A stretch of 64,000 nt of DNA, taken from contig NZ_BMMS01000007.1 in the NCBI RefSeq assembly GCF_014646055.1, positions 124,001 through 188,000 of the forward strand. The letters run 5' to 3'. Of this stretch, positions 44,301 to 53,222 are shown piece after piece. The translations under genes and the position numbers were made by a program. The notes under the pieces were generated by a model, which was given only the letters and a program-made list of their open reading frames with translations, was not told the DNA's origin and did no database searches. Origin of the DNA: Wenjunlia tyrosinilytica (GTDB taxonomy: Bacteria; Actinomycetota; Actinomycetes; Streptomycetales; Streptomycetaceae). Positions within the stretch are counted from its first letter, which is position 1. Every line of letters starts with the position of its first letter.

Positions 44301-45089
44301 TCATGAGGTGCCCAGCTCCTTGAGCTTGGCGGCGTCCAGGACCTCACCGGCGCCCGGGGTCCTGCTCGGCACGGGCTTGTCGTAGTCCTTGAAGCCCATG
44401 GACGCGGGCCGCCCGTCGTCCGTGCCGACGATCTTGATCACGTACGGCTTGCCGACGGTGGCCACGTAGAGGGTGCTCTTGTCGCTGCCCTTGGTGCCCT
44501 TGAGCGCCACGACCGGGACGCCGTCCACCGTGGAGGTGCCCCCCTTGGCCATCTTGTCGTCGTTGTCGCCGTCCATGTCCTTGGTGAAGGCGTCCAGGTC
44601 GCACATGCCGGCCGCCTGGCCGAACTGCGGGTCGTTGACCGAGGTCTTGATGTACCGGTCGCCCACGACCTCCTTGGCCGCCGCGCCCTTGCTGCCGCCC
44701 TGCGTCGCCCAGAACTGCGAGTCCGGCTTGACGTAGACGTCCTCGCCCCGCTTGATGATCTCCATCTGGCCCTTGGCGGAACCGGCGGTGCCGGAGCAGT
44801 TGCCGTCGCGGTCGATGGCCAGGTCGGTCTTGGCCGCGGCCGTGTCCATCACCAGGCGGAGGGAGGAGGCGTTCTTCAGCTCGGCCCTGGCCTTCTCCGA
44901 GATCTGCTGGGCGGAGAGCTTCTCCACGCCGTTCGGCTTGCCCTGCGCCCTGCCCTGGTCGCCGGACGGGCTGCCCGCCTTCTTGCCGTCGTCCTTGCCG
45001 CTGTCGCCGCTGCTGTTGCCGCATCCGGCCACGCCGCCGAACGCCAGACAGACCACCGCGGTCGCGGCGAGCGTGTGCTTGATGCTCAT
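44301..45089 (-). CDS. Secreted lipoprotein (LppX/LprG-like size)
   Basis: 262 residues: signal peptide with lipobox GGVAGC (Cys about 23), a Ser/Gly/Asp/Lys-rich linker, then a soluble domain of about 200 residues with SSLRLVMDTAAAKTDLAIDR and YVATVGKPYVIKIVGTDDGR, in the style of LppX/LprAFG lipid-binding lipoproteins. It is anchored to the outer face of the membrane. GAGGGGAC precedes the ATG at 45089. It interrupts the adnA-adnB pair and probably has its own promoter. Confidence 0.86.
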   Translation of the reverse strand: MSIKHTLAATAVVCLAFGGVAGCGNSSGDSGKDDGKKAGSPSGDQGRAQGKPNGVEKLSAQQISEKARAELKNASSLRLVMDTAAAKTDLAIDRDGNCSGTAGSAKGQMEIIKRGEDVYVKPDSQFWATQGGSKGAAAKEVVGDRYIKTSVNDPQFGQAAGMCDLDAFTKDMDGDNDDKMAKGGTSTVDGVPVVALKGTKGSDKSTLYVATVGKPYVIKIVGTDDGRPASMGFKDYDKPVPSRTPGAGEVLDAAKLKELGTS

Positions 45090-45252
45090 GTGGATGTCCC
45101 CTCGTTGCTGATCCGCGCGCCGCTGAAGGCCGGTCGCCACGGCTCCGTGCTCGTTACCTGTCAAACGCGGAATTACGACGTCCGGTGGCGGTACGCGGTT
45201 GCGCGGGCCGGATAACGATCTCGCATCCCGCTCTCCGGGGAGCGGCCGGCTG

Positions 45253-48200
45253 TCACTCGATCAGCTGACGCCCCTCGGGCCTGGCGGTGCAACTGCGGTG
45301 GAAGGCACAGTGGTTGCAGTGCTGACCGGTGGTCGGCACGAACCGCTCCGACAGCACCCGCCCGGCCGCCTTGGCCAGCAGGTCCTCGACCCACACGCTG
45401 TCGGGCGGGCGCTGGATCTGCACCAGCGGCAGCTCGCGGTCGGCGCCCTTCCCGGCCGGGCTCTGGCGCAGTTGGACCAGTTCGGCGCCACCGGTCCGCG
45501 GGCGGCCGTCGGCGAAGGCGTCGACGGTGTCGACCGCGCCCTGCCGGACGGCCATCTGGTAGACGGCCAGTTGGGGATGCGTCTGAAGCTCGCGCCCCGA
45601 CGGCTTGCTCGTGCCCGTCTTGAAGTCGACGACGTAGGCGAGTCCTTCGGCGTCCCGCTCGACCCGGTCCATACTGCCGCGGATCTGGATCTCCACCTCG
45701 CCGGAGCGGAAGGTGATGTCGAAGGGGTGCTCGGTGGCGACGGGCACCCGGTTGCGCTCCATCACATGCCAGCGCAGGAACCGTTCCAACGCGTCGCGGG
45801 CGGCGCCCTTCTCCTGCACCGACTTCCAGGGGGCGTCGAAGGCCAGCGCGTCCCACACCGAGTCCAGCCGCTCCATCAGCACCCCGAGATCGGCGGCGGT
45901 GCGCCCGGAGCCCACCTCGTCGGCGAGGACATGGACCACGTTCCCGATGCCCTGCGCACTGGTGGAGGCGGTGTCCGCCCTCACCTCGCGCCCGAGGAAC
46001 CACTGCAGCGAGCACTTGTTCTCCAACTGGTCCAGCGAGCTGCCGGACAGCGCCACCGCCCGGGCGGGGTCGCGGAGCGGAACGGAAGCTTGCGTGGCCT
46101 CCTCCAGCCCCCACCAGCGGTCGGGGTGGGCGGAGGGAACGAGCGGAAAGCCGTCGTCGTCGGTGAGCGCGGCCAGCTTCGCCAGACGCTCCGCCGCCGC
46201 CGCCCGCAGCCGCGGCGAGGCCTGCGGGTCCACCGTGGTGGCCCGGAGCTCGGCGACGAGCGCGGACACCGACAGCGGGCGGCGCGGCCGGTTGGTGATG
46301 TCGACGGGCTCGACGCCGAGCTCGGCGAGGAAACGGGACGGCTGGTCGCCGTCGTCCGCCGGGGCCTTGACCGCCGTGACCACCAGACGCTCCTTGGCCC
46401 GGGTCGCGGCCACGTAGAACAGCCGGCGCTCCTCGGCCAGCAGCGCCCCCGGGCTCAGGGGCTCGGCGAGGCCGTCCCGCCCGATCCGGTCCGCCTCCAG
46501 CAGGGAGCCCCGGCGGCGCAGGTCGGGCCACAGCCCCTCCTGCACCCCGGCCACCACGACCAGGCGCCACTCCAGGCCCTTGGACCGGTGGGCCGTCAGA
46601 AGCCTTACGGCGTCCTGCCGCACCGTCCTCGTGGTCAGCACATCGGCCGCGATGTCCTGTTTCTCCAGCTCCTCCAGGAAGTTGACCGCTCCTCGGTGCC
46701 CTGCCCGGTCCTCGGCGCGGGCCGCCGTCTCGAACAGCGCGCAGACGGCGTCCAGATCCCGGTCCGCGTTGCGCCCGGCCGCCCCTCCGCGCCGCGCCGC
46801 CCGCTCCAGCCGCCCCGGCCACGGTGTGCCGTCCCACAGCTCCCACAGGGCCTGCTCGGTGGAGCCTGCGCCCGCGAGGAGTTCACGCACCTTGCGCAGG
46901 AGCGTGCCCAGGCGCTGCGCCCCCCGGGCGTGGGCGGGGTCCATGGCGACCAGCCGCTCGGGCTCGGCCAGGGCCTCGGCGATCAGCTCGTCCGAGGGCC
47001 TGACCACACGCGGACGCCGACCGCCGGAGTCGAGGGTGTTCGCCTCCCGTTCCTCCTCGCGCAGCGCCCGGCCCAGGCGGCGCAGGTCGGAGGCGTCCAT
47101 GCCGCCGAGCGGGGAGGTGAGCAGCGTGATGGCGCTCTCGGTCGTCAGCGCGTCCTCGGTGGCCGCGCGCAGGGCGAGCAGGAGGGGGGCGACGGCGGGC
47201 TCGTCCCGCAGGGGCAGGTCGTCGCCGTCGATCTCCAGCGGGACCCCGGCCGAGGTCAGCGCGCGCCGCACCCCCGGAATGGACCGGGCGCCCGCGCGCA
47301 CCAGGACCGCCATCTCGCCCCAGGGCACCCCGTCCTCGAGGTGGGCCCGGCGCAGGATGTCGGCGATGTTGTCCAGCTCGGTGCCGGGGGTGGGGAAGGT
47401 CAGCGCCTCGACCGTGCCGCCCTCGCGGGAGGCGGTCAGCTCGCGGTGCGCCCTGACCGCCTCGGCGGGCAGCCTGCCCAGGGGCATCCGCCGGGCGACG
47501 GTCCGCGAGGCGGCGAGCAGCGTGGCCCCCGAGCGCCGGGACACCCGCAGGACCCGGACGTCGGCGGGCGTTCCGTCGCTTCGGGGGAAGTGGTGGCGGA
47601 AGCCGAGGATGCCGTTGACGTCGGCGCCGCGGAAGGCGTAGATCGACTGGTCCGGGTCGCCGAACGCCACCAGGTCGCGGCCCCCGCCCGCCAGCGCTCG
47701 CAGAAGCCGCACCTGCGCCGGGTCCGTGTCCTGGTACTCGTCCACGAAGACGGCCTCGTAGCGCTCCCGCAGGAGGAGGGCCACCTCGTGCTCCTCGGCG
47801 AGCAGGACGGCGCGGTGGACCAGCTCGGCGTAGTCGAGCACCCCCTGGGCGTCCAGGACGTCCAGGTACTCGGCCAGGAACCCCGCCGCGGCCCGCCAGT
47901 CCGGCCGCCCGGTACGGGTCGCGAAGTCCTCCAGCGACCTCGGGTCCAGTCCCAGCTCCCGGCTGCGCGCCAGCACCGCGCGCACCTCGTCGGCGAACCC
48001 GCGGGTGGTCAGGCAGGCCCTCAGCTCGTCCGGCCAGGACACCCCGATCCCCGGCTCCTCGGCGTGTCCGGCGAGGAGCTCGCGGACGACGACGTCCTGC
48101 TCGGGGCCGGACAGCAGCCGCAGCGGGTAGCTGAACAGCTCGGGGTCCTGGTGGGAGCGCACCAGCGCGTAGCAGAAGGAGTGGAACGTGGTGGCCTGCG

Positions 48201-48504
48201 GAGCCCGGGCGGCCCCCATCCGCAGCGCCATCCGGTCCCGCAGCTCGACGGCGGCCCGGCGGCTGAAGGTGAGCACGAGGATCCGCTCGGGGGAGGTACC
48301 GCGCCGGATCCGCTCCGCGACGGCCTCGACGAGCGTCGTGGACTTCCCCGTACCGGGCCCGGCCAGGACCAGCAGCGGGCCCGCCCCGTGCTCCACCACG
48401 GCCCGCTGGGACCCGTCCAGCTCGGGCGGCGCCGGTGCCTCGACGGCCGTGCGCACCAGCCGGTACGGCGAGGAACCGGTGAGCGGTGGTGCGGGCGAGG
48501 TCAC
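45253..48504 (-). CDS. adnA: AdnA subunit of the AdnAB helicase-nuclease
   Basis: 1083 residues. UvrD-type motor with LAGPGTGKSTTLVEAV (Walker A near 46-55), VFVDEYQDTDPAQ, GDPDQSIYAFRGAD and LTAHRSKGLEWRLVVV. The C-terminal RecB-like nuclease has GSMDRVERD...YVVDFKTG, and an iron-sulfur site formed by a Cys in NKCSLQWFL and three in HCNHCAFHRSC. This is the actinobacterial AdnA layout. The GTG at 48504 has no clear Shine-Dalgarno. It acts with AdnB in end resection. Confidence 0.92.
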   Translation of the reverse strand: MTSPAPPLTGSSPYRLVRTAVEAPAPPELDGSQRAVVEHGAGPLLVLAGPGTGKSTTLVEAVAERIRRGTSPERILVLTFSRRAAVELRDRMALRMGAARAPQATTFHSFCYALVRSHQDPELFSYPLRLLSGPEQDVVVRELLAGHAEEPGIGVSWPDELRACLTTRGFADEVRAVLARSRELGLDPRSLEDFATRTGRPDWRAAAGFLAEYLDVLDAQGVLDYAELVHRAVLLAEEHEVALLLRERYEAVFVDEYQDTDPAQVRLLRALAGGGRDLVAFGDPDQSIYAFRGADVNGILGFRHHFPRSDGTPADVRVLRVSRRSGATLLAASRTVARRMPLGRLPAEAVRAHRELTASREGGTVEALTFPTPGTELDNIADILRRAHLEDGVPWGEMAVLVRAGARSIPGVRRALTSAGVPLEIDGDDLPLRDEPAVAPLLLALRAATEDALTTESAITLLTSPLGGMDASDLRRLGRALREEEREANTLDSGGRRPRVVRPSDELIAEALAEPERLVAMDPAHARGAQRLGTLLRKVRELLAGAGSTEQALWELWDGTPWPGRLERAARRGGAAGRNADRDLDAVCALFETAARAEDRAGHRGAVNFLEELEKQDIAADVLTTRTVRQDAVRLLTAHRSKGLEWRLVVVAGVQEGLWPDLRRRGSLLEADRIGRDGLAEPLSPGALLAEERRLFYVAATRAKERLVVTAVKAPADDGDQPSRFLAELGVEPVDITNRPRRPLSVSALVAELRATTVDPQASPRLRAAAAERLAKLAALTDDDGFPLVPSAHPDRWWGLEEATQASVPLRDPARAVALSGSSLDQLENKCSLQWFLGREVRADTASTSAQGIGNVVHVLADEVGSGRTAADLGVLMERLDSVWDALAFDAPWKSVQEKGAARDALERFLRWHVMERNRVPVATEHPFDITFRSGEVEIQIRGSMDRVERDAEGLAYVVDFKTGTSKPSGRELQTHPQLAVYQMAVRQGAVDTVDAFADGRPRTGGAELVQLRQSPAGKGADRELPLVQIQRPPDSVWVEDLLAKAAGRVLSERFVPTTGQHCNHCAFHRSCTARPEGRQLIE

Positions 48505-48674
48505 TGTGGGGTCGTCCCGAGAGGATGTGGCGCTGGTGGTCTGTGTGGCCGAGGTGACGACGATACGTCGCCGGGGCCGTGCCGCTCACCGCTCTCCCCC
48601 GTGCGGGCGACGTGGATGGCATGGGAACCCGCGCGATGCCGGAAGCTGGAAGCGTGGGAGATGCGAAAGCGACG

Positions 48675-49064
48675 TCAGTCGCCGAGGGAGCCGTCCCAGC
48701 GCGCCCGGGCCAGATCGACGCGCGGCAGGTGGTCCTTGCCGGAACGCCCCCGCTCACGCAGCGGGGTCCCCTCCTCGCGGTAGCGCTCCAGCGCACGCAG
48801 CTCGTGCCCGGGCAGGAGCCGGCCGTCGGCCCGCACCACCCGCCACCACGGGACGGGCGCGCCGTACAGGGCCATCACCCGGCCGACCTGGCGGGGGCCG
48901 CCCTCCTCGAGGTATTCGGCGATGTCGCCGTAGGTCATCACCCGGCCGGGCGGAATGCGCTCGGTCAGGTCCAGTACGCGCTCGGCGAAGTCCGGCAGGT
49001 CGCCGCCCGTGCCCCGACCGTCCCGCTCGCCCGGCTCCGGGTCGTACTCGCGGTGCTCGCTCAT
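48675..49064 (-). CDS. Alkyltransferase-like (ATL) DNA-binding protein
   Basis: 129 residues of the MGMT DNA-binding fold (IPPGRVMTYGDIAEYL, GGPRQVGRVMAL). The alkyl-acceptor cysteine of the PCHR motif is missing: the segment reads PWWRVV. This is the hallmark of ATL proteins, which bind O6-alkylguanine and hand it to nucleotide excision repair. Start ATG at 49064; an ATG three codons upstream is possible. It neighbours adnA, consistent with a DNA repair cluster. Confidence 0.9.
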   Translation of the reverse strand: MSEHREYDPEPGERDGRGTGGDLPDFAERVLDLTERIPPGRVMTYGDIAEYLEEGGPRQVGRVMALYGAPVPWWRVVRADGRLLPGHELRALERYREEGTPLRERGRSGKDHLPRVDLARARWDGSLGD

Positions 49065-49246
49065 CCGGCACATCCTGCCGCAGCACTAGGACATCGAGGG
49101 GCGGTTCCCCGGGGCGCGAGCCGGGCTCGACGACGGGTCGAGACCCCGCGAAGCCGGGCCCACGGCCCCCCTGACTTGCCCCCCGGATCCCCCCTGCTGC
49201 CCACTGCGGCGCCCCCGACATGTCACCATCGTCCCGGCGGTGACTG

Positions 49247-52200
49247 GTGATACGAGACCAAAATGACACGACGGACCAGGGTGCGGAGACCGTGAAGGGG
49301 TCCCGCGCCCATGTCGTCGCGCCCGAATCCGAGGCCGGACGCCCGAGCAGCGCCCAGCCGGGCGCAGAACGCGACCCCGGCTCCGCCGAGTCCGGGAACG
49401 CCCGGGACCGTGGCCCCTCCGAGGCATCCGGGGAGCCGCAGGACACGGCGAAGGCCGGGAAGCCGCGAGAGCCCGGCACGGGCCGGGACCGCTCCGCCGC
49501 GCAGGACTCGGCCGCGGCCGCGGACCGCCGGGAGAACGGGGAGGCCGGGGCGTCCGGGGAAGCCGGGAGGCCGGACCCGGGCGCGGGCCGGACGGACGCC
49601 GCGGAACCCGGCTCCGCCGACGGCGCGGGCGCGGGCGCGAAGGGCAGGGCGGCCTCCGGGAGGCCCGCCGCGCCCGAGGACTCCGGCGCCGCCCAGGGAT
49701 CCGGCGAGTCCGGTGGCGGCCAGAAGGGCGGCGGCGCCGACGGCGCGGGTCCGGCTGCCCCGCCGTCCGAGTCCGAGAAGGTCTCCTCCGACGAGCCGCT
49801 GCTGCCCGCTCGGGTCCACCGGCCGATCGATCTCATCCGGTTCTTCATGGGGGCCCTCGGCATCGCCTTGGTCCTCGTCGTCGCCGGGATCGCCAAGGGC
49901 ACCACCTCCGGGCTCGAGGCCGACATCCTCGAGGGGACCAAGAAGGCCCCGGCCCTGCTGATCAGCTTTGCCGGGTTCGCCTCCAGCATCGCCGTGCTCA
50001 TCGTTCCCGTCGCCTTCGCCATCGAGCGGCTGATCAAGCGCGACGGCCTGCGCGTCGCCGACGGCGTGCTCGCCGCCGTGCTCGCGCACGGGGTCTCCCT
50101 CGCCACCGACCTCTGGGTGGCCGAGGCCGCCCCCGAGTCGGTGCGCAACGCGCTCACCCAGCAGGCACCCGGCAGCCTCGGACTCACCGACCCGGTCCAC
50201 GGCTACCTCGCACCGGTCATCGCCTATATGACCGCCGTCGGGCTTTCGAAGCGCCCACGCTGGCGGGTCGTCCTGTGGTTCGTCCTCATCCTCGACGCCC
50301 TCGCCGTCCTGCTCGGCGGCTACACGACCCCGTTCTCGATCATCCTCACCCTGCTGATCGGCTGGACCGTCGCCTACGGCACCCTCTACGCCGTCGGCTC
50401 CCCCAATGTGCAGCCCACGGGCCAGACCCTCCTCGCCGGGCTGCGCCGGGTCGGCTTCTCGCCGGTGCGCGCCCTCCGCGTCGAGGACGGCGCGGGCAGC
50501 CAGGCCGCCGAGCACCGCGAGTACGAGCGCGGCCGCCGCTACCTCGTCGAACTCGAGGCGGGGGCCCCGCTCGACGTCACGGTCGTGGACCGCGAGCGCC
50601 AGGCGTCCGGTTTCTTCTACCGGGTGTGGCGCCGCCTGCAACTGCGCGGGATCACCCAGCGCCGCAGCCTCCAGTCCCTGCGCCAGGCGCTGGAGCAGGA
50701 GGCGCTGCTCGCCTACGCGGCCATCGCGGCCGGAGCGAACGCGCCCAAGCTCATCGCCACCTCCGAACTCGGTCCCGACGCGGTGATGCTCGTCTACGAG
50801 CACATCGGCGGCCGCTCCCTCGACGCCATCCCCGACGAGGAGATCGGCGACGAACTGCTGACCGGGGCATGGAAGCAGGTCAAGGCCCTCCAGTCCCGCA
50901 GGATCGCGCACCGGCGGCTGGTCGGGGAATCACTCCTCGTCGACCGTTCCGGCGCGGTGTTCCTCACCGAGCTGCGCGGGGGCGAGATCGCCGCGGGCGA
51001 CCTGGTCCTGCGGATGGACATCGCGCAGTTCCTGGTCACCCTCGCCCTGCGAGTCGGCCCGGAACGGGCTGTCGCCTCCGCCTCCGCCGTCCTCGGCCCC
51101 GACTCGGTCGCCAACTCGCTCCCGCTCCTGCAGCCCATCGCGCTCAGCCGTGAGACCCGGGCCACCCTGCGGCAGCTCAACAAGGAACGGGCCCAGCGCG
51201 AGCGCGAAGCGGTGATCGCCGCCTCCCGCACCGGTGAGGAGGCCGCCGACAAGGCCGGAGGGGACCGCAAGGCGGCCAGGAAGGCCGCGCGCAAGGCGGA
51301 GAAGCGGGCCATAGACCAGGCGCTGGAGGAGGCCCGCGAGGAGGACCTGCTCTCGCGGATCCGGCAACAGGTGCTGCTGATCCGCCCGCAGGCCCCCGTG
51401 GAGCCGGTCCGGCTCGAACGCATCCGGCCGCGCACCCTCATCAGCGTGATCGCGGGCGCGTTCGCCGCCTACTTCCTCCTCGGCCAGATCTCCCAGGTCA
51501 AACCGGCCCAGCTGTTCGCCGAGGCCGACTGGGGCTGGGCGCTGGTCGCCGTGTTCGGCTCGGCGCTGAGCTATGTGGCGGCGGCGCTGGCGCTGGCCGG
51601 GTTCGTCCCCGAGCGGCTGTCGTTCGGCCGGACGGTGCTGGCGCAGGTCGCCGGCTCGTTCGTGAAGCTGGTCGCCCCGGCGGCGGTCGGCGGAGTGGCG
51701 CTCAACACCCGGTACCTCCAGCGGTCCGGCGTCCGGCCGGGACTCGCGGTCGCCAGCGTCGGAGCGTCGCAGCTGGTCGGTCTGGGCTTCCACATCCTGC
51801 TGCTGCTGACCTTCGGCTATCTCACCGGCACCGAGGAGTCCCCGTCGCTGTCGTCCCCGCGCACGGTGATCGCGGGCCTGCTGACGGCCGCGGTGCTCGT
51901 GCTGGTGGTCACCGCCGTCCCGCAGCTGCGCAAGTTCATCTCGACGCGGGTGCGCTCGCTGTTCGCCGGTGTCGTGCCGCGCATGCTCGACGTGCTCCAG
52001 CGCCCGTCGAAGCTCGCCACCGGGCTCGGTGGCTCGCTCCTGCTGACGGTGGCGTTCGTGATCTGCCTGGACGGATGCATCCGGGCGTTCGGCGGGGAGC
52101 TGAGCTACGCGAGCATCGCGTTCGTCTTCCTCGCGGGCAACGCGCTCGGCTCGGCCGCGCCCACCCCGGGCGGCGTGGGCGCGGTGGAGCTCGCACTGTC

Positions 52201-52339
52201 CGGTGGTCTGATCGCCGCCGGGCTGCCGAAGGAGATCGCCACACCCGCCGTGCTGCTGTTCCGGCTGCTGACGTTCTGGCTGCCGGTACTGCCGGGCTGG
52301 CTGTCGTTCACCTACCTCCAGCGCAAGGAAGCGCTGTAG
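49247..52339 (+). CDS. LPG-synthase-like membrane protein with pseudokinase-like domain
   Basis: 1030 residues. A disordered Gly/Ala/Glu/Ser-rich N-terminus of about 190 residues is followed by about six membrane helices (to about 390). Next is a cytoplasmic domain resembling phosphotransferase/ABC1 kinases (LGPDAVMLVYEHIGGRSLDA, IAHRRLVGESLLVDRSGAVF) whose catalytic HxD and DFG residues are not preserved. A C-terminal UPF0104/LPG-synthase flippase-type domain follows (ALSYVAAALALAGFVPERLS, PAAVGGVALNTRYL, APTPGGVGAVE). It may move or modify lipids (inference). GTG at 49247; the start is moderately certain. Confidence 0.86.
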   Translation: MIRDQNDTTDQGAETVKGSRAHVVAPESEAGRPSSAQPGAERDPGSAESGNARDRGPSEASGEPQDTAKAGKPREPGTGRDRSAAQDSAAAADRRENGEAGASGEAGRPDPGAGRTDAAEPGSADGAGAGAKGRAASGRPAAPEDSGAAQGSGESGGGQKGGGADGAGPAAPPSESEKVSSDEPLLPARVHRPIDLIRFFMGALGIALVLVVAGIAKGTTSGLEADILEGTKKAPALLISFAGFASSIAVLIVPVAFAIERLIKRDGLRVADGVLAAVLAHGVSLATDLWVAEAAPESVRNALTQQAPGSLGLTDPVHGYLAPVIAYMTAVGLSKRPRWRVVLWFVLILDALAVLLGGYTTPFSIILTLLIGWTVAYGTLYAVGSPNVQPTGQTLLAGLRRVGFSPVRALRVEDGAGSQAAEHREYERGRRYLVELEAGAPLDVTVVDRERQASGFFYRVWRRLQLRGITQRRSLQSLRQALEQEALLAYAAIAAGANAPKLIATSELGPDAVMLVYEHIGGRSLDAIPDEEIGDELLTGAWKQVKALQSRRIAHRRLVGESLLVDRSGAVFLTELRGGEIAAGDLVLRMDIAQFLVTLALRVGPERAVASASAVLGPDSVANSLPLLQPIALSRETRATLRQLNKERAQREREAVIAASRTGEEAADKAGGDRKAARKAARKAEKRAIDQALEEAREEDLLSRIRQQVLLIRPQAPVEPVRLERIRPRTLISVIAGAFAAYFLLGQISQVKPAQLFAEADWGWALVAVFGSALSYVAAALALAGFVPERLSFGRTVLAQVAGSFVKLVAPAAVGGVALNTRYLQRSGVRPGLAVASVGASQLVGLGFHILLLLTFGYLTGTEESPSLSSPRTVIAGLLTAAVLVLVVTAVPQLRKFISTRVRSLFAGVVPRMLDVLQRPSKLATGLGGSLLLTVAFVICLDGCIRAFGGELSYASIAFVFLAGNALGSAAPTPGGVGAVELALSGGLIAAGLPKEIATPAVLLFRLLTFWLPVLPGWLSFTYLQRKEAL

Positions 52340-52384
52340 GGCCGCGGAGGACGCGGAGGCCCGAGGGGGGAACGCCGGGGGCGC

Positions 52385-52798
52385 TCAGCGGCCGGCCGCG
52401 TTGCCATAGGTGTGCTCGACGGGCAGGCGGACCACCAGGCGGCGCTCGGCGACCATGGCCCGGCGGAACTCGTCCCAGTCCGGGTGCTCCCCCACGATCG
52501 CCCGGTACACCTCGACGAGCTCGTCGACCGTGGCATCGCCCGGGTCCTGGGCGACCGGCGTCAGCTCGGCGGTCCCCTCGGCGACCAGATACGACCAGAA
52601 ATCCTCACTGGCGACATGGAAGCTCGCGCGCGGATCCCGGCGCAGATTGCGGGTCTTGGCGCGGTCGTCGGTGACCGAGACACGGATCACGCGGCCGATG
52701 TCGTCGTAGGCGAAGGCGACGTTCGACAGCTGGGGGCGGCCGTCGCGCTTGAGTGTGACAAGTACTCCCCGGCGCCTGTCGCGCAGCAGTTCATCCAT
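52385..52798 (-). CDS. PPOX-class F420-dependent oxidoreductase
   Basis: 137 residues of the split beta-barrel flavin/deazaflavin-binding fold: VLVTLKRDGRPQLSNVAF, RVSVTDDRAKTRNLRRDPRA and YLVAEGTAELTP. The Lys/Arg-rich segment is typical of F420 binders. The substrate is unknown. It runs convergently to the preceding membrane protein gene. Confidence 0.9.
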   Translation of the reverse strand: MDELLRDRRRGVLVTLKRDGRPQLSNVAFAYDDIGRVIRVSVTDDRAKTRNLRRDPRASFHVASEDFWSYLVAEGTAELTPVAQDPGDATVDELVEVYRAIVGEHPDWDEFRRAMVAERRLVVRLPVEHTYGNAAGR

Positions 52799-53021
52799 GC
52801 GGACAAACGTAGACCTCGCGGCCGGGCGGGGGGATCAACGACGTCGACTGTCCCGGCGGGACCGGTGGTGGCACGGCAAGGTCGAGGGCTGGGTGTCGGA
52901 CGGATGGCACAGACGTCCGGCCACCGCGGGGTTGCCGCCGCCCCGAGGAATTTCCCGATCGGCGATCTTCCTGCATCCCAGGTGGTGGCCAAGTGCCCCC
53001 TCGCCTCGCCATGCTGGGGCG

Positions 53022-53222
53022 ATGCCCAAGGTGAATATCTCTCTCGATGCCGAGCTGGTGGTCGAGGTCATGGTGCTGGCCGGGGTCGGGAGTCCGCAGG
53101 ACGCCGTCGAGGTGGTCGTCCGCGACTACATCGAGCGGGCGCACCGGACCGAGGCACGGGTGGAGGCGACGGCGGAGGGTCTGCGGGAAGTGGAGACCAG
53201 GCCCAGGGGGCAGGAGGGATGA
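53022..53222 (+). CDS. VapB-like (DUF2191) antitoxin-type protein
   Basis: 66 residues: MPKVNISLDAELVVEVMVLA, then GSPQDAVEVVVRDYI, a ribbon-helix-helix-like pattern shared with DUF2191/VapB antitoxins. The C-terminal 20 residues are charged. No PIN-domain toxin follows; the stop overlaps the ATG of the AlkZ-like gene as ATGA, so the pair is coupled. It may be an orphan DNA-binding regulator rather than an antitoxin. Confidence 0.72.
   Translation: MPKVNISLDAELVVEVMVLAGVGSPQDAVEVVVRDYIERAHRTEARVEATAEGLREVETRPRGQEG

Noticed and set aside
42479-44323. Long plus-strand open frame opposite adnB
   Set aside because: Antisense shadow; the minus strand encodes intact helicase motifs.
45199-48783. 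Very long plus-strand open frame opposite adnA
   Set aside because: It is the mirror of a high-GC gene: composition is Arg/Gly/Pro/His-rich with no domain, while the minus strand has full helicase and nuclease motifs.
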